Part shown: in pieces, positions 17,327-25,980 of the stretch | Numbering within the stretch: the stretch's first letter is position 1 | Layout: each line of letters opens with the position of its first letter | Made by a program: the position numbers and the translations under genes | The notes under the pieces: generated by a model | Database searches by the model: none | What the model was told of the DNA's origin: nothing | The model's input: the letters and a program-made list of their open reading frames with translations, nothing else | Assembly (NCBI RefSeq): GCF_020639365.1 | Contig: NZ_JAINUL010000001.1 | Coordinates: 5,499,481 to 5,563,480 of the forward strand | Length of the DNA: 64,000 bases | Direction of reading: 5' to 3' | Source of the DNA: Streptomyces flavotricini | Lineage (GTDB): Bacteria > Actinomycetota > Actinomycetes > Streptomycetales > Streptomycetaceae

Positions 17327-17332
17327 TAGCGT
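17327..17332 (+). promoter_or_regulatory. Candidate -10 (TAGCGT) for a leaderless GNAT mRNA
   Basis: TAGCGT ends six bases before the GTG at 17339 and no ribosome-binding site is present. Confidence 0.45.
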
Positions 17333-17338
17333 GCCCTG

Positions 17339-17884
17339 GTGATCATTGACGGGGTGGAGATGCGGGCCGTCGAGGCCGGGGACGCCGCCGGGCTGGCCGA
17401 CACGCTGACGCGCAACCGGGAGTTCATGGCGCCCTTCGAGCCGTGGCGGTCCGAGGTGTTCTTCACCGAGGCGGGGCAGGCCGCGCGGATCGAGGCGCTG
17501 CTCGCCGAGCGCGACGCCGGGCGCGTCGCCTCGTACGTGCTCGTCGAGACCGGATCCGGCGCGCCCGTCGGGATGATCAACCTCGGCAGCATCGTCCTCG
17601 GCCCCTTCCGCAGCGGCGGCATCGGCTACTGGGTCGACCGGGCCTGGCACGGCAGGGGGCTGGCCACCGCCGCCACCCTGGAGGTCTGCCGGATCGCCCG
17701 CGACGCGTACGGGCTGCACCGCGTCGAGGCCGGGACACTCGTCGACAACCTGGCCTCGCAGCGGGTCCTGGCCAAGGCCGGGTTCGAGCAGTACGGGCTC
17801 GCCCCCCGCTACCTGCACATCAACGGCGCCTGGCGCGACCACCGCCTCTTCCAGCGCCTCCTCCACGACGAACCGCCGCTCTGA
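17339..17884 (+). CDS. GNAT N-acetyltransferase, RimJ/RimL-like
   Basis: 181 aa. A typical RimJ-type acetyltransferase: EFMAPFEPW near the N terminus, a central YWVDRAWHGRGLATAA acetyl-CoA loop (R/Q-x-x-G-x-G/A type), and VEAGTLVDNLASQRVLAKAGF near the end. This subgroup acetylates N-terminal amines of ribosomal proteins or small molecules. The real substrate is unknown. Apparently leaderless and monocistronic; the next gene starts 81 bases away. Confidence 0.85.
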   Translation: MIIDGVEMRAVEAGDAAGLADTLTRNREFMAPFEPWRSEVFFTEAGQAARIEALLAERDAGRVASYVLVETGSGAPVGMINLGSIVLGPFRSGGIGYWVDRAWHGRGLATAATLEVCRIARDAYGLHRVEAGTLVDNLASQRVLAKAGFEQYGLAPRYLHINGAWRDHRLFQRLLHDEPPL

Positions 17885-17965
17885 GCGCAGCCCCCGTACG
17901 GGGGGTTCCGCATCGCCCCGGCGCCCGGCACTCTGAGAAGCACGCGCACCCCTAGGCAAGAGGCG

Positions 17966-18544
17966 GTGACGGGCATGTGGTTCGACTCCGGGCGGGTGTG
18001 CCTGGACCTGGTGGCCACTTTCGCCGCCCCCGCGGGCGCCGAGGAGATCCAGGACGGTGACGACCTGCGGTTGTGGCTGACCGGAGCCGGGCTCGTGCCC
18101 GACCGGACGCCGATCGCCCGGGTGGGCCCCGACTGGGTGGAGGCCTTCCGGGCCCTGCGCCGCGACGTGGGGAGCCTCGTACGGGCCGAGCTCGCCGGGG
18201 CCGGTCCCGACGAGGGCGCGCTGGCCCGGGTCAACGCACTGGCCGCCGGTCCACCCCCGGGACTGTGTGCCGTACAAGACCAAGAGGGGCACCTCGTGCG
18301 GGAGTTGTGCGGCGGCGTGGAATGCGGTGCGCTGCTCGCCGCCGTGGCCCGGGACGCCGTGGAACTGCTCACCGATCCCGGCGAACGGGACCTGCTGCGC
18401 TCCTGCGAAGGGGACGGCTGCACCCGCGTCTACCTGGACACTTCGCGCGGACACCGGCGGCGCTGGTGCTCCAGCGAGCTGTGCGGCAACCGCGAGAGGG
18501 TCGCCCGGCACCGCCGCAGGGTGCTCGCGGCCCGTCCCGGGTAG
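17966..18544 (+). CDS. CGNR zinc-finger / ABATE domain protein
   Basis: 192 aa. The N terminus (DSGRVCLDLVATF) is the ABATE fold. The C terminus carries the CGNR zinc finger with Cys at CEGDGC and WCSSELCGNRERVARHRRR, and the basic tail typical of this family. These are presumed stress-related transcription regulators. The start is uncertain between GTG 17966 and ATG 17975. It stands alone between a GNAT gene and helD. Confidence 0.85.
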   Translation: MTGMWFDSGRVCLDLVATFAAPAGAEEIQDGDDLRLWLTGAGLVPDRTPIARVGPDWVEAFRALRRDVGSLVRAELAGAGPDEGALARVNALAAGPPPGLCAVQDQEGHLVRELCGGVECGALLAAVARDAVELLTDPGERDLLRSCEGDGCTRVYLDTSRGHRRRWCSSELCGNRERVARHRRRVLAARPG

Positions 18545-18670
18545 GTACCGGAGGGCGTCCGGAAGGCGATCGGGCAGTGATCTTCGCCCGGTCACCGGAA
18601 CGGGCGTGCGGACAGGGCGCAGCTTCGCGTACGGTTGACGGTCGCCCATGCACGTCAGAAGGGGGCCTTG

Positions 18671-20977
18671 GTGGCCGCGCAGAATGCCGCTGTCGACAGC
18701 ACGGCGGATTCCGTCCGCGATCGGGAGATCGCGGTCGAGCAGACGCATCTGGACCAGGTGTACCGCCGCCTCGAGGAGAAGATCGACGAGGCCGAGTTCC
18801 TGATGAACGACGCGGCCAAACGCGGTCAGGTCGGCACGCCCGGCGCGCTCGCCGAACGCGACGCGCAGGTCTTCCGGGCGGGCATCCACCTGAACCGGCT
18901 GAACAACGAGTTCGAGGACTTCCTCTTCGGCCGGATCGACCTGGTCCTCGGCAAGGACGGGGAGCGCGGCCCCGACGGGGCGTACACCTCCGTCGAGCCG
19001 GCCGACGACGCGATCCGCGAGGACCTCACCGCCGACATCGCCGAAACGCTCCACATCGGGCGCATCGGCGTGCTCGACGCCGACTACGCGCCGCTGGTCA
19101 TCGACTGGCGGGCGCCGGCCGCCGCGCCGTTCTACCGCTCCACGCCCAAGGACCCGGGCCGCGTCGTACGGCGCCGCGTCATCCGCTCCAAGGGCCGCAA
19201 GGTGCTCGGCGTCGAGGACGACCTGATGCGCCCGGAGATCACCGCCTCCCTCGACGGCCGGGAGCTGCCCGCCATCGGCGACGGCGCCCTGATGGCCGCG
19301 CTCGGGCGGGCCCGCACGCACTCGATGCGGGACATCGTCTCTTCCATCCAGGCCGAGCAGGACATGGTGATCCGGGCCCCCGCCGCCTCGGTCGCCGAGG
19401 TCGCGGGCGGGCCCGGCACCGGCAAGACCGCCGTCGCCCTGCACCGCGCCGCCTACCTGCTCTACCAGGACCGGCGCCGCTACTCCGGCGGCATCCTGAT
19501 CGTCTCGCCGACCCCGCTGCTCGTCGCCTACACCGAGGGCGTGCTGCCCTCGCTCGGCGAGGAGGGCCAGGTCGCCATCCGGGCGCTCGGCTCGCTGGTC
19601 GACGGCGCCGAGGCGACCACGTACGACGAACCGGCCGTGGCCCGCGTCAAGGGCTCCTCGCGCATGCGCAAGGTGCTCCACAAGGCCGTACGGGGCGCAC
19701 TCGAACTCGGTGACGCCCCCGAGCGGCTGCGCGTCGTGGCCTTCGGGCGGCGCCAGGAGCTGGAGGCCGACGAGCTGAACCGGATCCGGCAGAACGTGCT
19801 CAGCGGCACCGCGCCCGTGAACCTGCTGCGCCCGCGCGCCCGCAAGCTGCTCCTCGACGCCCTGTACTCGAGATCCGGCGGGGCCGGCCGGCACAGCGAT
19901 CCGGAGCTGGCCGCCGAGCTGCGCTCCGCGTTCGACGAGGACATCTCCACCGAGGACGCGTTCATCGACTTCCTGAACGCCTGGTGGCCCGAGCTGACCC
20001 CGCGCGCGGTGCTCGCCGCGATGGCCGACGAGCGCCGGCTCGGCCGCTGGTCGCGGCGGGTCCTGAACCCGCGCGAGTCCCGCCAGCTGGCGCGCTCGCT
20101 GCGCCGGGTGGGCCCGGACGGCAAGGGTCCGCTGTCGGTGCACGACGTGGCGCTGCTGGACGAGCTCCAGCTGCTGCTCGGCGCCCCGGCGCGGCCCAAG
20201 CGCAAGCGGCAGCTCGACCCGCTCGACCAGCTCAGCGGGCTGGAGGAGCTCATGCCGACCCGCGAGGAGACCCAGTGGGAGCGGGCGGAGCGGATCGCGG
20301 CGGAGCGCACCGAATACGCGCACGTGATCGTCGACGAGGCGCAGGACCTGACGCCGATGCAGTGGCGGATGGTCGGCCGCCGGGGCCGGATGGGCACCTG
20401 GACGGTGGTCGGAGACCCGGCGCAGTCCTCGTGGACGGACCCGGAGGAGGCGGCCGAGGCGCGGGACGAGGCCCTGGGGTCCCGGCCGCGCCGCCGGTTC
20501 ACCCTCACGGTGAACTACCGCAACCCGGCGGAGGTCGCGGAGGTCGCGGCCCGGGTGCTGCGGCTGGCGATGCCGGGCATGGAACCGCCGACGGCGGTCC
20601 GCTCCACGGGGCTGGAGCCCCGCTTCACGGCCGCGGGCGCAGATCTGGGCGCCGCGGTCCGCGAGGAGACGCGCAGGCTGCTGGAGCAGGTCGACGGCAC
20701 GGTCGGCGTGGTCGTGGCCATGGACCGGCGCGCGGAGGCCGCGGGCTGGCTGGCGGACCTGGGGGAGCGGGCGGTGGCGCTCGGCAGCCTGGAGGCCAAG
20801 GGGCTGGAGTACGACGCCACGGTGGTCGTCTCCCCGGCGGAGATCGCCGACGAGTCCCCGGCGGGCCTGCGGGTCCTGTACGTGGCCCTGACCCGCGCGA
20901 CGCAGCAGCTGACGGTGGTCTCCGCCGGCCGCGACGAGCCCGACGCGGACGGGGTGCCGGCGCTGCTGAAGCCGTAG
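18671..20977 (+). CDS. HelD-type UvrD/Rep superfamily 1 helicase
   Basis: 768 aa. HelD proteins bind RNA polymerase and recycle stalled complexes. The N-terminal ~80 residues are helical (EQTHLDQVYRRLEEKIDEAE), as in the secondary-channel arm. Walker A is GGPGTGKTAVALH (Lys252), Walker B VIVDEAQDLTPMQW, motif III VGDPAQSSW and motif VI LYVALTRATQQL. GTG 18671 follows an AGAAGGGGG site. No rifamycin-associated element was seen upstream, so this looks like the constitutive HelD, not the inducible HelR type. Ortholog from memory SCO2952. Confidence 0.9.
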   Translation: MAAQNAAVDSTADSVRDREIAVEQTHLDQVYRRLEEKIDEAEFLMNDAAKRGQVGTPGALAERDAQVFRAGIHLNRLNNEFEDFLFGRIDLVLGKDGERGPDGAYTSVEPADDAIREDLTADIAETLHIGRIGVLDADYAPLVIDWRAPAAAPFYRSTPKDPGRVVRRRVIRSKGRKVLGVEDDLMRPEITASLDGRELPAIGDGALMAALGRARTHSMRDIVSSIQAEQDMVIRAPAASVAEVAGGPGTGKTAVALHRAAYLLYQDRRRYSGGILIVSPTPLLVAYTEGVLPSLGEEGQVAIRALGSLVDGAEATTYDEPAVARVKGSSRMRKVLHKAVRGALELGDAPERLRVVAFGRRQELEADELNRIRQNVLSGTAPVNLLRPRARKLLLDALYSRSGGAGRHSDPELAAELRSAFDEDISTEDAFIDFLNAWWPELTPRAVLAAMADERRLGRWSRRVLNPRESRQLARSLRRVGPDGKGPLSVHDVALLDELQLLLGAPARPKRKRQLDPLDQLSGLEELMPTREETQWERAERIAAERTEYAHVIVDEAQDLTPMQWRMVGRRGRMGTWTVVGDPAQSSWTDPEEAAEARDEALGSRPRRRFTLTVNYRNPAEVAEVAARVLRLAMPGMEPPTAVRSTGLEPRFTAAGADLGAAVREETRRLLEQVDGTVGVVVAMDRRAEAAGWLADLGERAVALGSLEAKGLEYDATVVVSPAEIADESPAGLRVLYVALTRATQQLTVVSAGRDEPDADGVPALLKP

Positions 20978-21096
20978 GGGGTCCGCGCTCCGCGGGACCG
21001 CGTGGCACGGATGGCTCGCGGCCACACGCGTGGTGAGGCGAGGTCAACCCCCTGGAGGGGGATCGCTTCCGGCGATCCTTTGTTAGCCTGGGTACG

Positions 21097-21237
21097 GCAC
21101 CGACTCGATCCAAGCCCCCGGGCCCAACCTTCGTCGCTTAGAGCGACCACTTGCCGCGAGGCGAGCATGGCGGGTCGGTGTCATAGACGTTCATACAGGT
21201 CCGCGCCCCTCGGATACCGAGGGGCGCGGACCTTTTT
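21097..21237 (+). ncRNA. Candidate structured small RNA between helD and malic enzyme
   Basis: A -10-like TAGCCT (21084-21089) puts the start at about 21096-21097. That is exactly the base of a closing stem: CACCGAC (21098-21104) pairs with GTCGGTG (21174-21180), with one more G-U pair outside. Inside is GTCGC-TTAGA-GCGAC (21133-21147). The RNA ends in a 17-bp hairpin followed by a T run, rare in this genome. No good -35 and no coding potential were found. It could be a free sRNA or a leader attenuator of the malic enzyme gene. Confidence 0.5.
21197..21237 (+). terminator. Intrinsic terminator with U tract
   Basis: Arms 21197-21213 and 21217-21233 form a perfect 17-bp stem with an ATA loop, followed by TTTT. 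It lies upstream of malic enzyme, so it must end a transcript that starts in the preceding intergenic region or reads through from helD. Confidence 0.85.
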
Positions 21238-21424
21238 CGTACGGGCCTACGCTTCCGAACGCCTGATCTATCTCGTATGGTGGAAGTGTCTTTCCGAAAT
21301 TTGTAGCTGGTTACCTTGTACTGGCTGGTAGGTGGGACGATCGGACAACAGGTCCTGCCGCACCTGCCGTGCAGCAGGGCCCTGTGTGTGTACAAAAAAC
21401 CAGGGACAGAAGAGGAACACGGCC

Positions 21425-22828
21425 ATGGCAACGGCGCCCAGCGTCTCGTACTCGATGACGGTCCGCCTGGAAGTGCCCGCGAGCGGAACCGCGGTCTCCC
21501 AGCTGACCACCGCCGTGGAGTCTTCCGGTGGGTCGGTCACCGGCCTCGACGTGACCGCCTCCGGTCACGAGAAGCTCCGTATCGACGTCACCATCGCCGC
21601 GACCTCCACCGCGCACGCCGACGAGATCGTCGGCAAGCTGCGCGGCATCGAGGGCGTCAGTCTCGGCAAGGTCTCCGACCGAACCTTCCTGATGCACCTC
21701 GGCGGCAAGATCGAGATGGCGTCCAAGCACCCCATCCGCAACCGTGACGACCTCTCGATGATCTACACCCCGGGCGTCGCCCGCGTGTGCATGGCCATCG
21801 CCGAGAACCCCGAGGACGCGCGCCGCCTCACCATCAAGCGCAACTCCGTCGCAGTCGTGACGGACGGCTCCGCCGTACTGGGCCTCGGCAACATCGGCCC
21901 GATGGCCGCGCTGCCCGTCATGGAGGGCAAGGCCGCCCTCTTCAAGCGCTTCGCCGGCATCGACGCATGGCCGATCTGCCTCGACACCCAGGACTCCGAC
22001 GAGATCGTCGCCATCGTCAAGGCCATCGCCCCGGGCTTCGCCGGCATCAACCTCGAAGACATCTCCGCGCCGCGCTGCTTCGAGATCGAGGCCCGGCTGC
22101 GCGAGGCCCTCGACATCCCCGTCTTCCACGACGACCAGCACGGCACCGCCATCGTCGTCCTCGCCGCCCTCACCAACGCACTTCGCGTGGTGGGCAAGGC
22201 AGTTGGCGACGTCAAGGTCGTCATGTCGGGTGCCGGCGCGGCCGGTACGGCCATCCTCAAGCTGCTCCTCGCGGCCGGCGTGAAGAACGTGGTCAGCGCC
22301 GACATCCACGGCGTCGTCCACGCGGGCCGCACCGACCTCGTCGACGCGGCCGCCGACTCCCCGCTGCGCTGGATCGCCGACAACACCAACCCCGAGGGCT
22401 ACACCGGCACTCTGAAGGAGGCCGTGGTCGGCGCCGACGTGTTCATCGGCGTCTCCGCCCCCAACGTGCTGTCCGGCGAGGACGTCGCCGCCATGGCCGA
22501 GGGTGCGATCGTGTTCGCGCTCGCGAACCCGGACCCCGAGGTGGACCCGGCCGTCGCCCGCCAGACCGCCGCCGTCGTCGCCACCGGCCGATCCGACTTC
22601 CCCAACCAGATCAACAACGTGCTGGTCTTCCCGGGCGTCTTCCGCGGTCTGCTGGACGCCCAGTCCCGCACGGTGAACACGGACATGATGCTGGCCGCCG
22701 CGACCGCGCTCGCGGACGTCGTCGGCGAGGACGAGCTCAACGCCAACTACATCATCCCGTCGGTGTTCAACGACAAGGTGGCCGGCGCGGTCGCCGGAGC
22801 CGTCCGCAAGGCCGCCTCGGCGATCTGA
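21425..22828 (+). CDS. Malic enzyme with N-terminal ACT domain
   Basis: 467 aa. Oxidatively decarboxylates malate to pyruvate with NAD(P)H. Residues about 1-85 are an ACT-like regulatory domain. The catalytic part follows: SMIYTPGVARVC, GNIGPMAALPVMEGKAALFK and FHDDQHGTA for malate/metal binding, then the dinucleotide loop GAGAAGTAILKLL. ATG 21425 has AGAGGA upstream. Cofactor preference was not judged from sequence; from memory the S. coelicolor ortholog SCO2951 was reported as NAD-dependent. A long leader with an upstream terminator suggests RNA-level control. Confidence 0.93.
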   Translation: MATAPSVSYSMTVRLEVPASGTAVSQLTTAVESSGGSVTGLDVTASGHEKLRIDVTIAATSTAHADEIVGKLRGIEGVSLGKVSDRTFLMHLGGKIEMASKHPIRNRDDLSMIYTPGVARVCMAIAENPEDARRLTIKRNSVAVVTDGSAVLGLGNIGPMAALPVMEGKAALFKRFAGIDAWPICLDTQDSDEIVAIVKAIAPGFAGINLEDISAPRCFEIEARLREALDIPVFHDDQHGTAIVVLAALTNALRVVGKAVGDVKVVMSGAGAAGTAILKLLLAAGVKNVVSADIHGVVHAGRTDLVDAAADSPLRWIADNTNPEGYTGTLKEAVVGADVFIGVSAPNVLSGEDVAAMAEGAIVFALANPDPEVDPAVARQTAAVVATGRSDFPNQINNVLVFPGVFRGLLDAQSRTVNTDMMLAAATALADVVGEDELNANYIIPSVFNDKVAGAVAGAVRKAASAI

Positions 22829-23191
22829 CGCGGAATCGGACGAAGTCGCGCCGGGCCCGGCCGCCGCTGTGACGGCCCTCACGGCTCGCCGTTCCCGGCG
22901 CGTCGCGGGATGCGGGCCCGGCGGGCCGCCTCTAGGGTTGCGGGGATGCCCGCGAGGTCCGCGGTCCGCATCCACCAAGTGCGGACGGAGCGTCACCGCG
23001 GCGTGACTGTGGCGCTTTTCGTGTGACCCTGGCGGGTGCCGGATTGGCTTTCCCGCCGCTGGTGGGGGCAGGATGCGTAACCGGGCGAGAGGGTCTGACG
23101 TTCAGACCCGGGTCCGGGGACTGTCCGAGGGCCCTGGCAGCATCGGCTTCGATCTCACGCCTCTAAGGCAAGTTGAACACGGGAGTACAAC
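22829..23191. other. Intergenic region upstream of hup
   Basis: 363 bases. It contains an 8-bp hairpin GGGTCTGA-CGT-TCAGACCC (23091-23109) in the presumed hup leader, and a weak promoter match TTGGCT-n19-CAGGAT (23044-23074). TAGGGT at 22933-22938 lies seven bases before an ATG that opens a 26-codon frame, probably chance. No other gene is supported. Confidence 0.4.
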
Positions 23192-23473
23192 ATGAACCGC
23201 AGTGAGCTGGTGGCCGCTCTGTCCGAGCGCGCCGAGGTGACCCGCAAGGACGCCGACGCCGTTCTGGCCGCGCTCGCCGAGACCGTCGGCGAGATTGTCG
23301 CCAAGGGCGACGAGAAGGTCACCATCCCCGGCTTCCTGACCTTCGAGCGCACCCACCGTGCCGCTCGCACCGCGCGCAACCCGCAGACCGGCGACCCCAT
23401 CCAGATCCCGGCCGGCTTCAGCGTGAAGGTCTCCGCGGGCTCCAAGCTCAAGGAAGCCGCCAAGGGCAAGTAA
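23192..23473 (+). CDS. hup: DNA-binding protein HU
   Basis: 93 aa histone-like protein that bends and compacts DNA. The whole HU fold is visible: NRSELVAALSERAEVTRKDAD, GEKVTIPGFLTFE-like core (here DEKVTIPGFLTFERTH), ARNPQTGDPIQIPA arm tip and VKVSAGSKLKEA. It lacks the Lys/Ala-rich C-terminal tail of HupS, so it is the vegetative HupA type. A hairpin terminator follows. It is convergent with murA. Confidence 0.95.
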   Translation: MNRSELVAALSERAEVTRKDADAVLAALAETVGEIVAKGDEKVTIPGFLTFERTHRAARTARNPQTGDPIQIPAGFSVKVSAGSKLKEAAKGK

Positions 23474-23534
23474 GTCCTGCCCGTACCGGGGCCCGTACGG
23501 GCCTTCGGAGCGGCAGAGCAGTACGCAGTACTGG

Positions 23535-23573
23535 CGAAGGGCGGCCACCCCCGGGCGGGGAGGCCGCCCTTCG
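23535..23573. terminator. Hairpin after hup
   Basis: 12-bp perfect stem, 23535-23546 with 23562-23573, and a 15-base loop that can pair further. It lies 60 bases after the hup stop. Confidence 0.7.
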
Positions 23574-23609
23574 GGCTGTCCGGGGGCCGTTGCCCGGCGC
23601 GGTCGTCAC

Positions 23610-23685
23610 GGGCCGGCGAGAGGGCTCGTACGGCCGCTGGGCCGGCGAGAGGGGCCCCATGGAGGGCGGTTGGGCCGGCGAGGGG
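23610..23685. repeat. Three-copy GGGCCGGCGAGAGGG repeat
   Basis: The motif occurs at 23610, 23639 and (with one base shortened) 23672, with the in-between sequence also partly alike (GGCCGCTGG / GGGCGGTTG). It lies between two convergent genes; no function is evident. Confidence 0.6.
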
Positions 23686-23732
23686 CCCCGCAAGGCCGTT
23701 GGGCGGCCGTGTGCGGGCCGGTGGGCGCATGC

Positions 23733-23769
23733 GAGAGCCCCCGGGCCCTTGCGGGTCCCGGGGGCTCTC
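23733..23769. terminator. Hairpin after murA
   Basis: 13-bp perfect stem (23733-23745 with 23757-23769), 16 bases past the murA stop on the minus strand. Confidence 0.75.
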
Positions 23770-23784
23770 GGTCGGCCGTACGGC

Positions 23785-25128
23785 TCAGACGAGGTCGCCG
23801 CCGGGGAGCTCGACCTTGGCCCCCAGCTCCACGAGCTTCTCCATGAAGTTCTCGTAGCCGCGGTTGATGAGGTCGATGCCGTGGACCCGCGAGGTGCCCT
23901 CGGCCGCCAGCGCCGCGATCAGGTACGAGAACCCACCGCGCAGGTCGGGGATGACCAGGTCGGCGCCCTGCAGCTTCGTCGGGCCCGAGACGACCGCCGA
24001 GTGCAGGAAGTTGCGCTGCCCGAACCGGCAGGCGCTGCCGCCCAGGCACTCCCGGTACAGCTGGATGTGTGCACCCATCTGGTTGAGCGCCGAGGTGAAT
24101 CCCAGACGGGACTCGTAGACCGTCTCGTGGACGATCGACAGACCCGCGGCCTGGGTCAGGGCGACCACCAGCGGCTGCTGCCAGTCGGTCTGGAATCCCG
24201 GGTGCACGTCCGTTTCGAGCGCGATCGCGTTGAGCGGGCCGCCCGGGTGCCAGAAGCGGATGCCCTCGTCGTCGATCTCGAACGCGCCGCCGACGCGGCG
24301 GTACGTGTTCAGGAACGTCATCATCGAGCGCTGCTGCGCCCCGCGGACGTAGATGTTGCCGCCGGTCGCCAGCGCCGCGGAAGCCCAGGAGGCGGCCTCC
24401 AGGCGGTCCGGGAGCGCCTTGTGGTTGTAGCCGCCGAGGCGGTCGACACCGGTGATCCGGATCGTCCGGTCGGTGTCCATGGAGATGATGGCGCCCATCT
24501 TCTGCAGCACGCAGATGAGGTCCTCGATCTCCGGCTCCACCGCGGCGTTGCTCAGCTCGGTGACGCCCTCGGCCAGGACGGCCGTCAGCAGCACCTGTTC
24601 GGTCGAGCCGACCGAGGGGTAGGGCAGGCGGATCTTGCAGCCGCGAAGGCGCTGCGGGGCCTCCAGGTACTGGCCGCCCTCGCGCTTCTCGATGGTCGCG
24701 CCGAACTGGCGGAGCACGTCGAAGTGGAAGTCGATCGGCCGGCCGCCGATGTCGCAGCCGCCCAGGCCCGGGATGAAGGCGTGGCCGAGGCGGTGCAGCA
24801 GCGGGCCGCAGAAGAGGATCGGGATGCGCGAAGAGCCCGCGTGGGCGTCGATGTCGGCGACGTTCGCGCTCTCGACGTGGGTGGGGTCGAGCACGAGCTC
24901 GCCCGGCTCCTCGCCGGGGCGGACCGTCACCCCGTGCAGCTGGAGCAGCCCGCGTACGACACGCACGTCACGGATGTCGGGGACGTTGCGCAGCCGGCTG
25001 GGTCCGCTGCCGAGCAGAGCGGCGACCATGGCCTTGGGCACGAGGTTCTTCGCACCGCGGACACGGATCTCGCCCTCGAGCGGGGTGCCGCCGTGGACAA
25101 GCAGTACATCGTCACTGATGCCGGTCAT
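23785..25128 (-). CDS. murA: UDP-N-acetylglucosamine 1-carboxyvinyltransferase MurA
   Basis: 447 aa. It transfers enolpyruvate from PEP to UDP-GlcNAc, the first committed step of peptidoglycan synthesis. The N-terminal GAKNLVPKAMVAALL holds the conserved Lys-Asn. The active-site loop reads GGCDIGGRPID with Cys125, so the fosfomycin-target cysteine is present (mycobacteria have Asp). ATG 25128 gives the usual length; an upstream start at 25188 would add a non-conserved leader. Convergent with hup. Streptomycetes often carry two murA genes; this is one of them. Confidence 0.92.
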   Translation of the reverse strand: MTGISDDVLLVHGGTPLEGEIRVRGAKNLVPKAMVAALLGSGPSRLRNVPDIRDVRVVRGLLQLHGVTVRPGEEPGELVLDPTHVESANVADIDAHAGSSRIPILFCGPLLHRLGHAFIPGLGGCDIGGRPIDFHFDVLRQFGATIEKREGGQYLEAPQRLRGCKIRLPYPSVGSTEQVLLTAVLAEGVTELSNAAVEPEIEDLICVLQKMGAIISMDTDRTIRITGVDRLGGYNHKALPDRLEAASWASAALATGGNIYVRGAQQRSMMTFLNTYRRVGGAFEIDDEGIRFWHPGGPLNAIALETDVHPGFQTDWQQPLVVALTQAAGLSIVHETVYESRLGFTSALNQMGAHIQLYRECLGGSACRFGQRNFLHSAVVSGPTKLQGADLVIPDLRGGFSYLIAALAAEGTSRVHGIDLINRGYENFMEKLVELGAKVELPGGDLV

Positions 25129-25390
25129 GAATCTCGCGTTCCGGAGAGGGGTGGGCAGGGGGCCAGGGAAAAGGGTAAGGGCCACCACCCCCTTGTTCGT
25201 AAGGCCGACGTGGCCGTAGGACTGTCATGAATTCGGCACAACACCCTCCGTATCCACCGCATGGCGGAGTGTTGCGTTCCGCCGGCTTCCTCGGCACGCG
25301 CCGCCCGCTGCTGCCGTGCGCCCTGAGCTGCGGGCGATCCGATCTCCCCGCCCGCTCCCCGGAACGGCCGATGTGCGGGATCATGTCGGC

Positions 25391-25951
25391 ATGACCGAGG
25401 TGTCCTCCCTCACAGGGCGGCTGCTCGTGGCCACCCCCGCCCTCGCGGACCCGAACTTCGACCGCGCGGTGGTGCTCCTGCTCGACCACGACGAGCAGGG
25501 CTCGCTCGGCGTGGTCCTCAACCGGCCCACCCCCGTGGGGGTCGGCGACATCCTGCTGCCCTGGGCCGCCCTGGCCGGCGATCCCGGGGTCGTCTTCCAG
25601 GGCGGGCCGGTGGGCCTGGACTCGGCCCTCGGCGTGGCGGTCATCCCCGGAGAGGAAGGGCCGCTCGGGTGGCGCCGCGTGTACGGGGCGATCGGCCTGG
25701 TCGACCTGGAGGCCCCGCCGGAGCTGCTGGCCGCGGCCCTCGGCTCGCTGCGGATCTTCGCCGGGTACTCGGGCTGGGGCCCGGGCCAGCTGGAGGTCGA
25801 GCTCGGCGACGGCGCCTGGTACGTCGTGGAGTCGGAGCCCGGGGACGTGTCGTACCCGGATCCCGAAAGGCTGTGGCGGGCGGTGCTGCGCCGCCAGCGC
25901 AGCGAGCTCGCGATGGTCGCCACGTATCCCGACGACCCGTCGCTCAACTGA
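25391..25951 (+). CDS. YqgE/AlgH family protein
   Basis: 186 aa. The family pattern is complete: SLTGRLLVATPALADPNF, VVLLLDHDEQGSLGVVLNRP, FQGGPVG and FAGYSGWGPGQLEVEL, with AMVATYPDDPSLN at the end. The function is not established; orthologs are widespread and often near stress or redox genes. ATG 25391 matches the family start. The DUF3039 gene follows 29 bases later but has its own leaderless promoter. Confidence 0.9.
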   Translation: MTEVSSLTGRLLVATPALADPNFDRAVVLLLDHDEQGSLGVVLNRPTPVGVGDILLPWAALAGDPGVVFQGGPVGLDSALGVAVIPGEEGPLGWRRVYGAIGLVDLEAPPELLAAALGSLRIFAGYSGWGPGQLEVELGDGAWYVVESEPGDVSYPDPERLWRAVLRRQRSELAMVATYPDDPSLN

Positions 25952-25967
25952 GCCGCGCACGGGTCGG

Positions 25968-25973
25968 TACCCT
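25968..25973 (+). promoter_or_regulatory. Candidate -10 (TACCCT) for a leaderless DUF3039 mRNA
   Basis: TACCCT ends seven bases before the ATG at 25981 with no ribosome-binding site between. Confidence 0.5.
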
Positions 25974-25980
25974 GGATTTC

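Larger units (their letters stand above)
20978..21424. other. 447-base intergenic region holding a candidate small RNA and the malic enzyme leader
   Basis: No credible protein gene. After the helD stop come two small hairpins, CCCCC-TGGA-GGGGG (21048-21061) and GATCGC-n5-GCGATC (21061-21077) followed by CTTTG, which could terminate helD. A structured RNA candidate (21097-21237) with an intrinsic terminator follows, then about 185 bases upstream of malic enzyme. In that last part a GCCCTG/CAGGGA pairing is possible near 21381-21411, but no known riboswitch was recognised. Confidence 0.5.
23474..23784. other. Convergent intergenic region hup / murA with repeats and two terminators
   Basis: 311 bases with no gene. 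It contains the hup terminator, an imperfect GGGCCGGCGAG repeat array and the murA terminator, listed separately. Frames through it are Gly/Arg/Pro-rich artefacts. Confidence 0.5.

Noticed and set aside
18545..20977. HelR-type rifamycin resistance gene
   Set aside because: No rifamycin-associated element is seen upstream of the helicase start, so a general HelD is the better reading.
21240..21424. Riboswitch in the malic enzyme leader
   Set aside because: Searched by eye for c-di-AMP, cobalamin, TPP, glycine and similar cores; none was recognisable.
22946..23026. 26-codon frame with a leaderless-like TAGGGT seven bases upstream, before hup
   Set aside because: The peptide is Arg-rich with mixed third positions (CTT, ACT, CGT, CAA) and no recognisable leader-peptide feature; likely chance.
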